From: Pseudarthrobacter sp. IC2-21 | GTDB taxonomy: Bacteria; Actinomycetota; Actinomycetes; Actinomycetales; Micrococcaceae | Direction of reading: 5' to 3' | Length of the DNA stretch: 64,000 nt | Assembly: GCF_034048115.1 (NCBI RefSeq) | Contig: NZ_CP139145.1 | Coordinates: 620,001-684,000, forward strand | In this document: positions 36,466 to 46,569 of the stretch, in pieces | How positions within the stretch are numbered: position 1 is the first letter of the stretch | Layout of the letters: every line of letters starts with the position of its first letter | Notes under the pieces: model-generated | What the model was told of the DNA's origin: nothing | Database searches by the model: none | What the model saw: only the letters and a program-made list of their open reading frames with translations | Position numbers and translations under genes: made by a program

Positions 36466-38259
36466 TTACTCCCCGGTGAGGGTCTGGGTGGGGGAGTGCA
36501 ACTGCTCCAGGGTCTGGCCGTTGCCCAGATACATGTGGACACCGCACGGCAGGCACGGATCGAAGCTCCGGACCGTGCGCATGATGTCGATGCCCTTGAA
36601 GTGCTCGCGGTCGTTCTCCTCAAAGATCGGCTGGCCCTGCACCGCGTCCTCGTAGGGGCCGGGCGTGCCGGACGAGTCTGTGGGGCTGGCGTTCCAGGGA
36701 GTGGGCGGGTACGGGTGGTAGTTGGCGATCTTGCCGTCCCGGATCACCATGTGGTGGGACAGGACACCGCGGACCGCTTCGGTGAAGCCGCAGCTGATGG
36801 CCTCGTCCGGAACCGTGAAAGTCTCCCAGGTCTTGGTCCGGCCGGCCCGGATTTCTTCCAGCGCCTTCTCCGCGAAGTGCAGGGCCGCCGCGGCCGCGTA
36901 AGCCTGGAAGTAGGTGCGGGCCCGGTTGCGTTCCAGGGTGTTGCTCCATTGTGGGATGTTCCATTCAAAGGAGACAGGACCCTTCAGCGCCGTCTTGGGG
37001 AGGTTGATCTGCACGCTGCTGCCCGTGGCCTTGAGGTAGCCGATGTCCACCAGCCCGGCCAGCGCCGTGGCCCACAGCCGTGCCAGCGGGCCGCCTCCGG
37101 TGTCCAAGGCCAGGTTGTTTTCGCCGTCGAACCAGCGCGGGGACATCACCCAGCTGTACTTCTCCTTCAGGTCCCGCTTCTGCGGCCGCGGATTGGTGTG
37201 CTGGTTCCAGGGGTGGCGGCGGTCCACGGGATTGCCCAGCGGATCGTGAGTCACAAACATTTCCTGGTCTTCCCAGTCCTCGTAGTACGAGGACCCCAGC
37301 ATGATCCGCAGGCCAAGATTGATTCGGACCAGGTCCGTGGTGACGAGTTTGCCGTCCACCACCACGCCCGGAGTGACGAACATCTTCCGGCCCCACTCGG
37401 TCATGTCCTTGTACTCGAAGTTGCAGTAGTCAGGATCCTGGAGGGAACCCCAGCAGCCCAGCAGCGTCCGGCGCAGGCCCACCTGCTCGTAGCCGGGGAG
37501 TGCCTCATAGAAGAAGTCGAAAAGATCGTCATGCATGGGCACGACCTTCTTCATGAATTCCACGTATCGCATGAGCCTGGTGATGTAGTCCGTCATGAGC
37601 TGGATGGTGGCAACGGTCCCCACCCCGCCGGGGTAGAGCGTGGACGGATGCACGTGCCTGCCTTCCATGAGGCAGAACATCTCGCGGGTGGCGCGGCTGA
37701 CCTGCAGGGCCTCGCGGTAGAACTCTCCGGTGAACGGATTCAGCGAGCGCATAATGTCCGCGATGGTGCGGTAGCCGTGATCGCCCTCGTGCGGAGCCCG
37801 GGTGTTCTCCGCCTTGGCCAGGACACCGGGGTTGGTTTCGGAGACCATCTTCTCGCAGTAGTCCACGCCCACGAGGTTTTCCTGGAAGATGTTGTGGTCG
37901 AACATGTACTCGGCGGCCTCGCCCAGGTTGACGATCCATTCGCCCAGGTTCGGCGGCTTCACGCCGTAGGCCATGTTCTGCGCATAGCAGGAGCAGGTGG
38001 CGTGGTTGTCGCCGCAGATCCCGCAGATGCGGCTGGTGATGAAGTGGGCGTCCCTCGGGTCCTTGCCCTTCATAAAGATGGAATAGCCCCGGAAGATCGA
38101 GGACGTGCTCTTGCACTCCACCACCTGGTTGTTCGCGAAATCGATCTTGGTGTAAATGCCCAGGCTGCCGACGATCCGGGTGATCGGGTCCCAGTTCATC
38201 TCCACCAGGTTGTTGTTCTCCGTCCCGCTCCCGGACGGCATTGGAATCGTTGAGGTCAT
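36466..38259 (-). CDS. hhyL: [NiFe]-hydrogenase large subunit, group 1h (actinobacterial type)
   Basis: Catalytic subunit that oxidises H2, 597 residues. The L1 motif SRICGICGDNH (C79, C82) and the C-terminal L2 motif DPCLPCGVHMYLGNG (C569, C572) supply the four Ni-Fe ligands. The tail after the His would be removed by the protease at 32076. ATG at 38259 was preferred to a GTG nine bases upstream because AGGTGA is well spaced before it. The overall length and motif context match group 1h enzymes, which oxidise H2 at atmospheric levels and tolerate oxygen. It follows the small subunit by 27 bases. Confidence 0.95.
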   Translation of the reverse strand: MTSTIPMPSGSGTENNNLVEMNWDPITRIVGSLGIYTKIDFANNQVVECKSTSSIFRGYSIFMKGKDPRDAHFITSRICGICGDNHATCSCYAQNMAYGVKPPNLGEWIVNLGEAAEYMFDHNIFQENLVGVDYCEKMVSETNPGVLAKAENTRAPHEGDHGYRTIADIMRSLNPFTGEFYREALQVSRATREMFCLMEGRHVHPSTLYPGGVGTVATIQLMTDYITRLMRYVEFMKKVVPMHDDLFDFFYEALPGYEQVGLRRTLLGCWGSLQDPDYCNFEYKDMTEWGRKMFVTPGVVVDGKLVTTDLVRINLGLRIMLGSSYYEDWEDQEMFVTHDPLGNPVDRRHPWNQHTNPRPQKRDLKEKYSWVMSPRWFDGENNLALDTGGGPLARLWATALAGLVDIGYLKATGSSVQINLPKTALKGPVSFEWNIPQWSNTLERNRARTYFQAYAAAAALHFAEKALEEIRAGRTKTWETFTVPDEAISCGFTEAVRGVLSHHMVIRDGKIANYHPYPPTPWNASPTDSSGTPGPYEDAVQGQPIFEENDREHFKGIDIMRTVRSFDPCLPCGVHMYLGNGQTLEQLHSPTQTLTGE

Positions 38260-38286
38260 GTTCTTCACCTGTCTGGAATGGGGGAT

Positions 38287-39345
<1,059 letters not shown>

Positions 39346-39376
39346 CGTTGCCTCTTTCCGCGGCCCGCGAGGGGGC

Positions 39377-40276
39377 TCAGTGTGCGTCTGTCAGGGTCTC
39401 TTCCAAGGGCCCTGCATGAGACCCCAGGCGGGTCTCTGTCCGGGAGGGACGGCCGTCCAGCCAGTCGTACCAGGCGGCAATGCCGTCGCCGGTAGTGGCC
39501 GAGAGGACCAGGAATTCTGCGTGGGCGTTCAGGTGACGGATGCGGCGGACGCATTCGTCGATGTCGAACTCGACGTAGGGAAGCAGGTCTGACTTGTTGA
39601 TGATCACCAGGTCAGCTGCGATAAACATGTGCGGGTATTTCTGCGGCTTGTCATCACCTTCCGTCACTGAGACAACTACTACTTTGGCGGCTTCGCCCAG
39701 GTCGAAGAGGGCGGGGCAGACGAGGTTGCCCACGTTCTCGATGAACACGGTGGAACCCATCGCGGGATCGAGCGCGTCGAGTCCGCGGCGGAGCATGTCG
39801 GCGTCCAGGTGGCAGCCCGCTCCGGTGTTGATCTGCACAACGGGCCGGCCGGCCGCACGGATACGCTCGGCATCGAGGGACGTTTCCTGGTCCCCTTCAA
39901 TGACCCCGGCCTGCAGCCTGTCTCCCAGTTCCATGAGCGTCCGCACCAGGAGCGTTGTCTTGCCGGCGCCCGGGGAGCTCATCATGTTCAGCGCCCGCAC
40001 CTTCCGTCCCGCGAGCCAACCGCGGTTCCGTTCCGCGAGGAGGTCATTTTTGGCCAGCAGGTTCTGTTCCAGGGAGATGAGCTCCGGGGCGTGGGTATGG
40101 CTGTGCGCGTGCTCGTGCGTGTGGTCGGCGTCGTGCGCGTGGTCGTGTCCGTCCTCGTGCGGGTGGGAGTGCCCGTGGTCGTGCGTGTGCGGGTGATCAT
40201 GTGACTCCGAACCGGGGACATCCAGGGCGTAAACCCGGGGTGTGGCGTCCTCGCCGCAGCCGCATGTTGCGCACAT
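39377..40276 (-). CDS. hypB: Hydrogenase nickel incorporation GTPase HypB
   Basis: 299 residues. N-terminal CATCGCG holds the high-affinity nickel site; residues 24-64 are extremely His/Asp-rich (repeated HDH, HEH, HTH), a nickel store. The GTPase domain follows: P-loop SSPGAGKTTLL (about 100-110), EGDQETSLDAERI, and NKSDLLPY (about 232-239). It passes nickel with HypA to the large subunit. It lies 3 bases after hypA and is expected to be cotranscribed with it. Confidence 0.95.
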   Translation of the reverse strand: MCATCGCGEDATPRVYALDVPGSESHDHPHTHDHGHSHPHEDGHDHAHDADHTHEHAHSHTHAPELISLEQNLLAKNDLLAERNRGWLAGRKVRALNMMSSPGAGKTTLLVRTLMELGDRLQAGVIEGDQETSLDAERIRAAGRPVVQINTGAGCHLDADMLRRGLDALDPAMGSTVFIENVGNLVCPALFDLGEAAKVVVVSVTEGDDKPQKYPHMFIAADLVIINKSDLLPYVEFDIDECVRRIRHLNAHAEFLVLSATTGDGIAAWYDWLDGRPSRTETRLGSHAGPLEETLTDAH

Positions 40277-40279
40277 GGC

Positions 40280-40609
40280 CTATGCCACCTCCACCGACAC
40301 GAGCTGGAGCTCGCGTCCGGTCACCACGTGGACGTCGGCGCTGCCGCACGGACAGAGGAGGAACTTGTCAGTCAGGGCGAAGTCGCTGCCGCAGGTGCGG
40401 CACAGGCCCAGGCCCTGGGGCTCATCGATCCGCAGCCTCGCCCCTGCCAGAGGGGTTCCCGCCGAGGCTACATCAAAACAGAAACGGAGGGCATCCGGAA
40501 GCACACCTGACAGCGGCCCGATCCGAAGATTGACGCCGGTCACCGCCCGGCTGCCTGTCTTGTCCAGAACCGCGTCTATGAGGCTTTGTACGATCGAGAG
40601 TTCATGCAT
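40280..40609 (-). CDS. hypA: Hydrogenase nickel metallochaperone HypA
   Basis: 109 residues. Begins MHELSIVQSLIDAV, diagnostic for HypA (His2 binds nickel). The C-terminal zinc ribbon shows CRTCGSDFALTDKFLLCPCGS with two CxxC-type pairs. It is the first gene of the long minus-strand hydrogenase run; the divergent promoter region (40610-40748) with a Fur-family-like palindrome lies ahead of it. Ribosome binding site GGAGGGAGG lies a few bases upstream. Confidence 0.95.
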   Translation of the reverse strand: MHELSIVQSLIDAVLDKTGSRAVTGVNLRIGPLSGVLPDALRFCFDVASAGTPLAGARLRIDEPQGLGLCRTCGSDFALTDKFLLCPCGSADVHVVTGRELQLVSVEVA

Positions 40610-40668
40610 CGGCTGTGCCTCCCTCCTGTCAAGATAGGCTCGTCCCGGTCAGAACGCAACCCAATTAT

Positions 40669-40705
40669 TTGACAGCTGCACGCACATCGAGTATGGGCGT
40701 ATAGT
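40669..40705 (+). promoter_or_regulatory. Probable promoter of the nickel permease gene
   Basis: TTGACA at 40669-40674 with a weak TATGGG 17 bases on, or an independent TATAGT at 40700-40705 nearer the start. Transcription toward the GTG at 40749 is expected; the palindrome at 40709 lies just downstream. Confidence 0.45.
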
Positions 40706-40708
40706 CGT

Positions 40709-40727
40709 GTCATTGTTCTGCAATGAC
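40709..40727. promoter_or_regulatory. Fur-family-like 19-bp operator at the NiCoT/hyp divergent promoter
   Basis: GTCATTGTTCTGCAATGAC, perfect 7-bp arms around a 5-base centre, similar in layout to nickel (Nur) or zinc (Zur) regulator boxes. It begins 3 bases after a TATAGT that could be the -10 for the nickel permease, so binding would occlude the promoter. Confidence 0.55.
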
Positions 40728-40748
40728 GCGGAAGCCGGAGGCTGGGAA

Positions 40749-41957
40749 GTGAAGCAACCGGAAGCTGAAAACAGCACGCAGCCCAGGGCCCGGACGGGTG
40801 GGTCCGCCGTCGCGTTGACCAAGCGGGAACGGTCCTCGATCGCTGGAATGGCTGCTGTGGTGCTGCTGCTGCACGCGGTGGGCTGGGGTGTGCTTCTGCT
40901 TGTCGTCGCACCGGAAAACCTTCCGGCGGGCTCGTTCGGAGTGTTTGGTGTTGGCCTCGGCGTTGCTGCCTACACGTTGGGTCTGCGCCACGCGTTCGAC
41001 GCCGACCACATCGCGGCCATCGACAACACCACACGGAAACTCGCGGGCGGTGAACCCGCAGGCGCCGCGCCGCTGCTGGGGAGCACTCCCCGCGCCGCGG
41101 GGCACTCCGTGGCCGGGCACAGGCCCATGACAGTGGGCTTCTGGTTCTCCCTGGGCCACTCGAGCATCGTCTTCGGCCTGTGTGCTGTGCTGGCCGCCGG
41201 AATCCGGACCGCATCGGCTGGGGGTGGCGTGGTTTCGGGCGAAACCGAGGCAGGCCTGCATACTCTCGGAACGGCTATATCGGGTGTTTTCCTGTACATT
41301 ATCGGCATCCTGAACCTGGTGATCCTCTTGGAGGTCCTCCGCTCGGCACGGCGGCTGCGGTCCAACCGGCACGTGGACGCCGGACTGGAGATTCTGCCGG
41401 CCGCCGGTGGCCTGATGGCACGGCTGTTCGGCCGGGTCACGCGCCTCATCACCAGGCCGTGGCAGATGTACGGCGTGGGACTGCTGTTCGGACTGGGCTT
41501 CGACACCGCCACGGAGGTAAGCCTGCTGATCCTGGCAGCCGGAGCCGCTGCCTCGACACTGCCGTGGTATGCGATCCTCACGCTTCCGGTCCTCTTCGCG
41601 GCGGGTATGAGCCTGCTGGACTCGCTCGATGGCTGCCTCATGACCTTCGCCTACAGGTGGGCGCTTTCCAGGCCCGTCCGCCGTATCTACTTCAACGTGG
41701 TGGTGACCGGGCTGTCCGTGGCTGTTGCGCTGGGCATCGGTTCCGTGCAGCTCATTTCCCTCCTGGTGGACAGTGCCGGGATCCGGTCCGGGCCGCTGGC
41801 AGTGATCGGCGGGCTCGACCTCGCAGCCGTCGGCTACACCACCGTTGCCCTGTTCATCTTCACGTGGCTGGTTGCACTGGGCGTGTGGCGTTTCGGGCAC
41901 ATCGAGGAGCGCTGGTCGCTGCCCGTTCCGAAGGGCGGCCCCGAACAGCGCGGCTAG
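40749..41957 (+). CDS. NiCoT-family nickel/cobalt permease
   Basis: Membrane transporter, 402 residues, eight hydrophobic segments. The signature HAFDADHIAAIDNTTRKL (about 82-99) in the second helix carries the metal-binding His/Asp of HoxN/NixA proteins. FWFSLGHSSIVF and LLFGLGFDTATEV are the other family motifs. The GTG at 40749 has GGAGG 7 bases upstream. Supplies nickel for the hydrogenase; divergent from hypA under a shared control region with the operator at 40709. Confidence 0.92.
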   Translation: MKQPEAENSTQPRARTGGSAVALTKRERSSIAGMAAVVLLLHAVGWGVLLLVVAPENLPAGSFGVFGVGLGVAAYTLGLRHAFDADHIAAIDNTTRKLAGGEPAGAAPLLGSTPRAAGHSVAGHRPMTVGFWFSLGHSSIVFGLCAVLAAGIRTASAGGGVVSGETEAGLHTLGTAISGVFLYIIGILNLVILLEVLRSARRLRSNRHVDAGLEILPAAGGLMARLFGRVTRLITRPWQMYGVGLLFGLGFDTATEVSLLILAAGAAASTLPWYAILTLPVLFAAGMSLLDSLDGCLMTFAYRWALSRPVRRIYFNVVVTGLSVAVALGIGSVQLISLLVDSAGIRSGPLAVIGGLDLAAVGYTTVALFIFTWLVALGVWRFGHIEERWSLPVPKGGPEQRG

Positions 41958-41992
41958 CCGGACCAGGAGGCGGCCGGGATAGGGTGGAGGGC

Positions 41993-42298
41993 ATGCCTTC
42001 GTTCCAGACCCGCTTGAAGATCACCGGCCTGAAGCCCGGCAATCCGCCTGAAGCCGTGATGGCCGCCGCGGTGGAGGCTCTGGAGACCCGCCATCACGTT
42101 GAGGCCAACCAGATAGAACTGGCCGGCGGTGTGCCGCAACTGAACCTCCGGTTCCTGGTGGAGGCCACCGAATACAACGGCGAGAACCGGCAGGCGCGGG
42201 AATCGGCAGCGATGATGCGCGACGCCGTCGAACGCGTTGCGCTGACCGGCTCACTGACTGTGCTGCGACGCAATCGCGGGCGCTGGGCACCTGTGTAG
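41993..42298 (+). CDS. Hypothetical protein, 101 residues
   Basis: Starts MPSFQTRLKITGLKPGNPPEAVMAA with GGAGG 4 bases before the ATG. The sequence is mixed alpha/beta with no signal peptide, ending RRNRGRWAPV. I see no family match. It follows the nickel permease by 35 bases on the same strand but has its own strong ribosome binding site; a hydrogenase link is not evident. Confidence 0.65.
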   Translation: MPSFQTRLKITGLKPGNPPEAVMAAAVEALETRHHVEANQIELAGGVPQLNLRFLVEATEYNGENRQARESAAMMRDAVERVALTGSLTVLRRNRGRWAPV

Positions 42299-42328
42299 CC
42301 CGCACGTCCCGGCGCCAAATGGCGGCCC

Positions 42329-42946
42329 TCAGTCGCCGGGCGCCGGCTCATCCACGGGGGAACGGGTGCCGCGCCGGCGGGTGACAATGACACCGACGAC
42401 GGCGCCGATCACCAGGCCCACCCCGACTCCGATCAGGGAGCTGGCCCAGAACGGCAGTTTGGTGGCTGAGCCCGTGAAGTAGCCGAGGCCCACCAGCCAG
42501 CAGGCCCAGAGCACCGCCCCGAGCCCGGCGCAGAGGCTGAAACCGCGGACCGAGACATCGGCAATTCCGGCTGCCGCGGAGGTTGCCAGCCGGCCGCCGG
42601 GGATGAAACGGGCGCCGATAATGGCTCCGTACGTGGATGAGCGGCCCGCCCTGGCGATGGCTTCATGGATGCCGTGGTGGACCTTCCTGCCCCAGCGCCA
42701 ACGGTCGAGCACGTGGCTGAGCCGGCGCTTGAAGAGCTGGAACACCACCATGTCGCCGAGCCAGGAGGCCACCGCAGCCAGGGCCGCCACGAGGAAAACG
42801 TTGGCCCGGCCGTCCGCCGAGAGGGCACCGCCGGTGATCACCACCATCTCGGAGGGGATGGGCGGGAAGATGGCGTCGCCGAGCACCACGGGCATGATCC
42901 AGAAGTAGATCGCCGCGCCCCAGCTATCGGCATTGCCAAAGTCCAT
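42329..42946 (-). CDS. DedA/SNARE-associated family membrane protein
   Basis: 205 residues from the ATG at 42946 (an in-frame GTG at 42964 is possible). Family motifs: ILGDAIFPPIPSEMVVITGGAL-like N-terminus (here beginning VVLGDAIFPPIPSE), SWLGDMVVFQLF, and FIPGGRLATSAAAGIADV, with the Arg of the G[FL]xR-type motif. About five hydrophobic segments. DedA proteins are lipid scramblases/undecaprenyl-phosphate carriers in several bacteria; which lipid this one moves is not evident. Divergent from the macro-domain gene. Confidence 0.85.
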   Translation of the reverse strand: MDFGNADSWGAAIYFWIMPVVLGDAIFPPIPSEMVVITGGALSADGRANVFLVAALAAVASWLGDMVVFQLFKRRLSHVLDRWRWGRKVHHGIHEAIARAGRSSTYGAIIGARFIPGGRLATSAAAGIADVSVRGFSLCAGLGAVLWACWLVGLGYFTGSATKLPFWASSLIGVGVGLVIGAVVGVIVTRRRGTRSPVDEPAPGD

Positions 42947-43102
42947 GGCCACAAAGTACCGCACTTTCGTTCGGCGGAGAGGCTGTCAGTACACGGCCGG
43001 GTGGAATGCCGGCACCAGCCGCGACCGCGGGCGGCAGGCAGGGGGCCGACCGGGGCCAGGATGCCCATTTATCCGGGATTCAACACGTGGGAAACTGGCC
43101 GC

Positions 43103-43633
43103 ATGCGGATCAGCATCCTCCAGGCCGACATCACCACCCGCGAGGTCGACGCGATCGTCAACGCGGCCAATTCGTCGCTGCTGGGCGGCGGAGGGGTGGA
43201 CGGCGCCATCCACCGGGCAGCCGGGCCGGAACTTGTGGCTGCCTGCCGCGAACTCCGCGAGGCGAGGCTGCCGCACGGTCTCGCCGTGGGTGCCGCCGTC
43301 GCCACTGCCGGGTTCCGGCTCCCGGCCCGCTGGGTCATCCACACTGTGGGGCCCAACCGGCGCGCGGGGCAGACAAACCGGGCGTTGCTGGTCTCCTGTT
43401 TCAGCGAAAGCCTGCGGCTGGCGGATTCGCTGCGTGCTGCTTCCATCGCATTTCCTGCCGTGGGCGGCGGCGTGTACGGCTGGGCGGGGCGGCAGGTGGC
43501 TGAGGCAGCGCACGACGCCGTTACCGGGTTTGGTGCCTCCCATCCGGAGAGTGCACTCGAGGTGGTGGAGTTCGTCCTGTTCAGCGCCGAGATGGAGGAC
43601 TCGTTCAGCGCGGTGTTTGAACAGCCTCGCTGA
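43103..43633 (+). CDS. Macro-domain protein (ADP-ribose/O-acetyl-ADP-ribose hydrolase)
   Basis: 176 residues. Canonical macro-domain features: DAIVNAANSSLLGGGGVDGAIH (about 16-37) with the ligand-binding Asn and Asp, AVGAAVATAGFRLPARWVIHTVGP, and SIAFPAVGGGVYGW (about 112-125). The enzyme removes ADP-ribose or O-acetyl groups from substrates. ATG at 43103; an upstream in-frame ATG at 43062 is less likely. 3' end overlaps the pseudouridine synthase gene by 29 bases. Confidence 0.92.
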   Translation: MRISILQADITTREVDAIVNAANSSLLGGGGVDGAIHRAAGPELVAACRELREARLPHGLAVGAAVATAGFRLPARWVIHTVGPNRRAGQTNRALLVSCFSESLRLADSLRAASIAFPAVGGGVYGWAGRQVAEAAHDAVTGFGASHPESALEVVEFVLFSAEMEDSFSAVFEQPR

Positions 43634-44591
43634 GTCCGAGGGTGCTGCGGTATTCCACGGGCTGCTTGCTGATGGGGTCCACGAACCGGATGCCGCGGGC
43701 AAGGAGTTGCAGCGGTTTGGTGTAGTCGTCCGGTGCCTTGTCCAACAGGTCCGGGTAGAACGCGTCGTTCACGATGCCCAGGCCCAACGACGCCATGTGG
43801 ACCCGCAGCTGGTGCGTTTTCCCGGAATGCGGCTCGAGGCGGTAGCGCGCAAGGCGCCGGATGCCATGGTTGCCGGCGCCGGCGGTGACGGGCGTGCGCG
43901 GGGAGGTGCCGGCGTCGAACGTTTCCAGCCGCTCGATGCGGGTCTCCGCGTTCGGTTCGCCGTCGATCACTTCGGCCAACAGGTAGCTGCGGGATTTGGT
44001 CATCCTGTTGCGTACCACCACGGGGAAGTCGATGGCCGGGTAGCCGGCCGCCGGCTCCGCCGCGGAGATGCATTCGTATTCCTTCTGCACCTGGCGCTTC
44101 TCGAACAGCACCTGGTAGCGGCCGCGGGTTTCGGGGTTCGTGGACAGAAGCAGCACGCCGGCGGTCATGCGGTCCAGGCGGTGCATGGGAATGAGGTCCG
44201 GCAGGTTCAGCTGGTTCCGCAGCCGGACCAGCGCCGATTCCTGGATGTAGGTTCCACCGGGGGTGGTGGGCAGGAAGTGCGGTTTGTCCACCACCAGGAG
44301 GTGCTCGTCCTGGTGCAGGATGCGGATGTCCACCGGGATGCGGGTCTCCGGCGGAAGCGTGCGGTAGTACCAGATGAAGGTGTGGTCATCGAGCTTCGTG
44401 GCCCGGTCGAGGGGGACGCCGCCCTCGCCCACGATCTCGCCGGCGTCGAACCTGTCCTCGATCCCCTGCGGATCTATGTGGCCCCAGCGGTGCATCATGT
44501 AGTCCATTGCGGTGTCCCACGGCCCCTCATCCGGGAGGCGCAGGCGGGTGGCATTGACGCCGTCGCGCACGGGGAGGGGGGATTGCATCAC
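43605..44591 (-). CDS. RluA-family pseudouridine synthase
   Basis: 328 residues. The catalytic Asp lies in MHRLDRMTAGVLLL (about 128-141). Other family segments: VVDKPHFLPTTPGG, PHSGKTHQLRVHMASLG near the C-terminus. An N-terminal region of about 75 residues precedes the catalytic domain, similar to RluA/RluD-type enzymes without a clear S4 domain. Target position (23S rRNA or tRNA) cannot be read. Start could be the second Met at 44588. Divergent from the ArsR gene. Confidence 0.88.
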   Translation of the reverse strand: MMQSPLPVRDGVNATRLRLPDEGPWDTAMDYMMHRWGHIDPQGIEDRFDAGEIVGEGGVPLDRATKLDDHTFIWYYRTLPPETRIPVDIRILHQDEHLLVVDKPHFLPTTPGGTYIQESALVRLRNQLNLPDLIPMHRLDRMTAGVLLLSTNPETRGRYQVLFEKRQVQKEYECISAAEPAAGYPAIDFPVVVRNRMTKSRSYLLAEVIDGEPNAETRIERLETFDAGTSPRTPVTAGAGNHGIRRLARYRLEPHSGKTHQLRVHMASLGLGIVNDAFYPDLLDKAPDDYTKPLQLLARGIRFVDPISKQPVEYRSTLGLSEAVQTPR

Positions 44592-44657
44592 CGGTCCATT
44601 CTACTTTGCCTCGCGGGAGCGGGGTCCGAGCCACCACAACCGACGGATAAAAAGTTC

Positions 44658-44677
44658 TTGACAAGAAAACTTGTCGG
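44658..44677. promoter_or_regulatory. Promoter/operator of the ArsR-type regulator
   Basis: TTGACAAG-AAAA-CTTGTCGG: the first half doubles as a -35 (TTGACA) and the two halves form an inverted repeat. A weak CAGGAT follows 18 bases later. Arrangement fits autorepression by the gene starting at 44694. Confidence 0.6.
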
Positions 44678-44693
44678 TTGGCAGGATGGATGC

Positions 44694-45351
<658 letters not shown>

Positions 45352-45359
<8 letters not shown>

Positions 45360-46041
45360 CAAGCGTGAATTCGAGATCGTCTACGACACTGAGCTGCCGG
45401 GCACTCCGGAGCGCGTCTGGGAGGCTGTGACCACGGGTACGCCGGCATGGATGTTTCCCACGGACCAGTGGCCGGACGTCAAAACGGTGCAGGAATACCC
45501 TACGCACCTGGTCTCGCGGATGGATGGCCCGGACGGCTGGTTCAACCAGCTCGAGCATGTCCTTGAGCCGCTGGACGGCGGCCGCGCCAAGCTCCATTAC
45601 GTGCACAGCGGCATCTTCGCGGACAACTGGGACGAGCAGTACGACGGCGCCAGCAAGCATACCGAGTTCTATCTCCATACCCTTGGGCAGTATCTGGCGC
45701 ACTTCGACGGCCGGCCTGTGGTGTTCACGGACATCCAGGGGCCCGCGGCCTCGCAGGCGCCGGACGGATTCGACCGGCTGAAGAAGGCCCTCGGCGTGGA
45801 CTCCGCTGCGCAGGGTTCCACAGTGGACCTGGAGGTCGACGGCGTCGGGAGGCTCTCCGGGGAAGTGGACTTCGCCAACGAGCACTTCCTGGGGCTCCGG
45901 ACCGCCGACGCGATGTACCGGTTCTTCGGCCGCAACGCCTTCGGTGCCCCGGTGGGCATGACGGTGCACGATTTCAGCGGCAGCGGCGACCCGGCGGCAA
46001 CCGCCGAGGCGTGGGGCAGGTTCCTGGCAAAGGTCTACTGA
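45352..46041 (+). CDS. SRPBCC (AHSA1-like) protein, partner of the ArsR regulator
   Basis: 229 residues. N-terminal FEIVYDTELPGTPERVWEAVTTGTPAWMFP is the standard AHSA1 opening; the middle has the long HTEFYLHTLGQYLAHFDGRP helix, and the last 80 residues echo a second START-like repeat. Usually these modules react to xenobiotics or lipophilic signals; the ligand is unknown. It overlaps the regulator gene by 8 bases and ends just ahead of the hairpin at 46079. Confidence 0.85.
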
Positions 46042-46078
46042 GGACCCGCAAAGTACTTTTCGACCCGCGCATTACCTG

Positions 46079-46102
46079 GCGCGCCCCATCTTTGGGGTGC
46101 GC
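46079..46102. terminator. GC-rich hairpin after the SRPBCC gene
   Basis: 10-bp stem (one G-T pair) with a 4-base loop, located 38 bases after the stop codon. No T-run follows; it probably slows or ends transcription, and it overlaps the start of the tandem repeat at 46094. Confidence 0.45.
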
Positions 46103-46123
46103 GTATCTGGGGTGCGCGTATCT
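46094..46123 (+). repeat. Tandem 15-bp repeat in the 528-bp intergenic region
   Basis: Two perfect copies of GGGGTGCGCGTATCT followed by a G7 run. It is part of the 46042-46569 intergenic region, which has no gene I can support, is less GC-rich than its surroundings from about 46140 to 46330, and holds the direct repeats at 46220. Confidence 0.75.
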
Positions 46124-46219
46124 GGGGGGGTGTGCCGGGTAAATTGCGCGTCGCTGGCCAATTAGAGCGTCGGGCGATGGGTGGAACGGGGGGCTTTAGC
46201 GTCGAGGTCCTTCGAATCG

Positions 46220-46249
46220 GGTATGACAAAGGTGAAATCAGGTATGACA
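46220..46249 (+). promoter_or_regulatory. Direct repeats upstream of the PLP enzyme gene
   Basis: GGTATGACA occurs twice, at 46220-46228 and 46241-46249, exactly 21 bases apart (two helical turns). The spacing suits an activator binding as a tandem. A palindromic CTACGCATGTAG follows at about 46272. The leader from here to the coding start is over 300 bases. Confidence 0.45.
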
Positions 46250-46569
46250 GTGCGACATTTAGAGTACTTTCTACGCATGTAGATCCCGGGTGATTCTTCT
46301 AAGGTCATTGAACGAGATGACAGTCCGATCGGCCGGGCCCAGGCGCGAGGTTTAAGAGTCAGACCCCGGCCCGTTCCCTCAGCGGCTGAACCGTCTCTGG
46401 CCTGCAAGGACACCTGCAGGCGCGGTTCACTCGCGAGGATGAGAATGGCGAACCTAGCAGCCTCAGGCAACCGGCCGAGCGCCGGTTTTCTTCGATACCA
46501 CCGGAATGCGCTGCCAGGTAATCCTGACTCTGCTGGCAGCGGCGCTGATGCTACGTCCAGGAGGCAGCA

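Noticed and set aside
36379..38253. 624-codon plus-strand frame
   Set aside because: Antisense to the hydrogenase large subunit.
41180..41992. Plus-strand frame ahead of the small gene at 41993
   Set aside because: It lies inside the nickel permease in another frame; the strong ribosome binding site at 41985 marks the true start.
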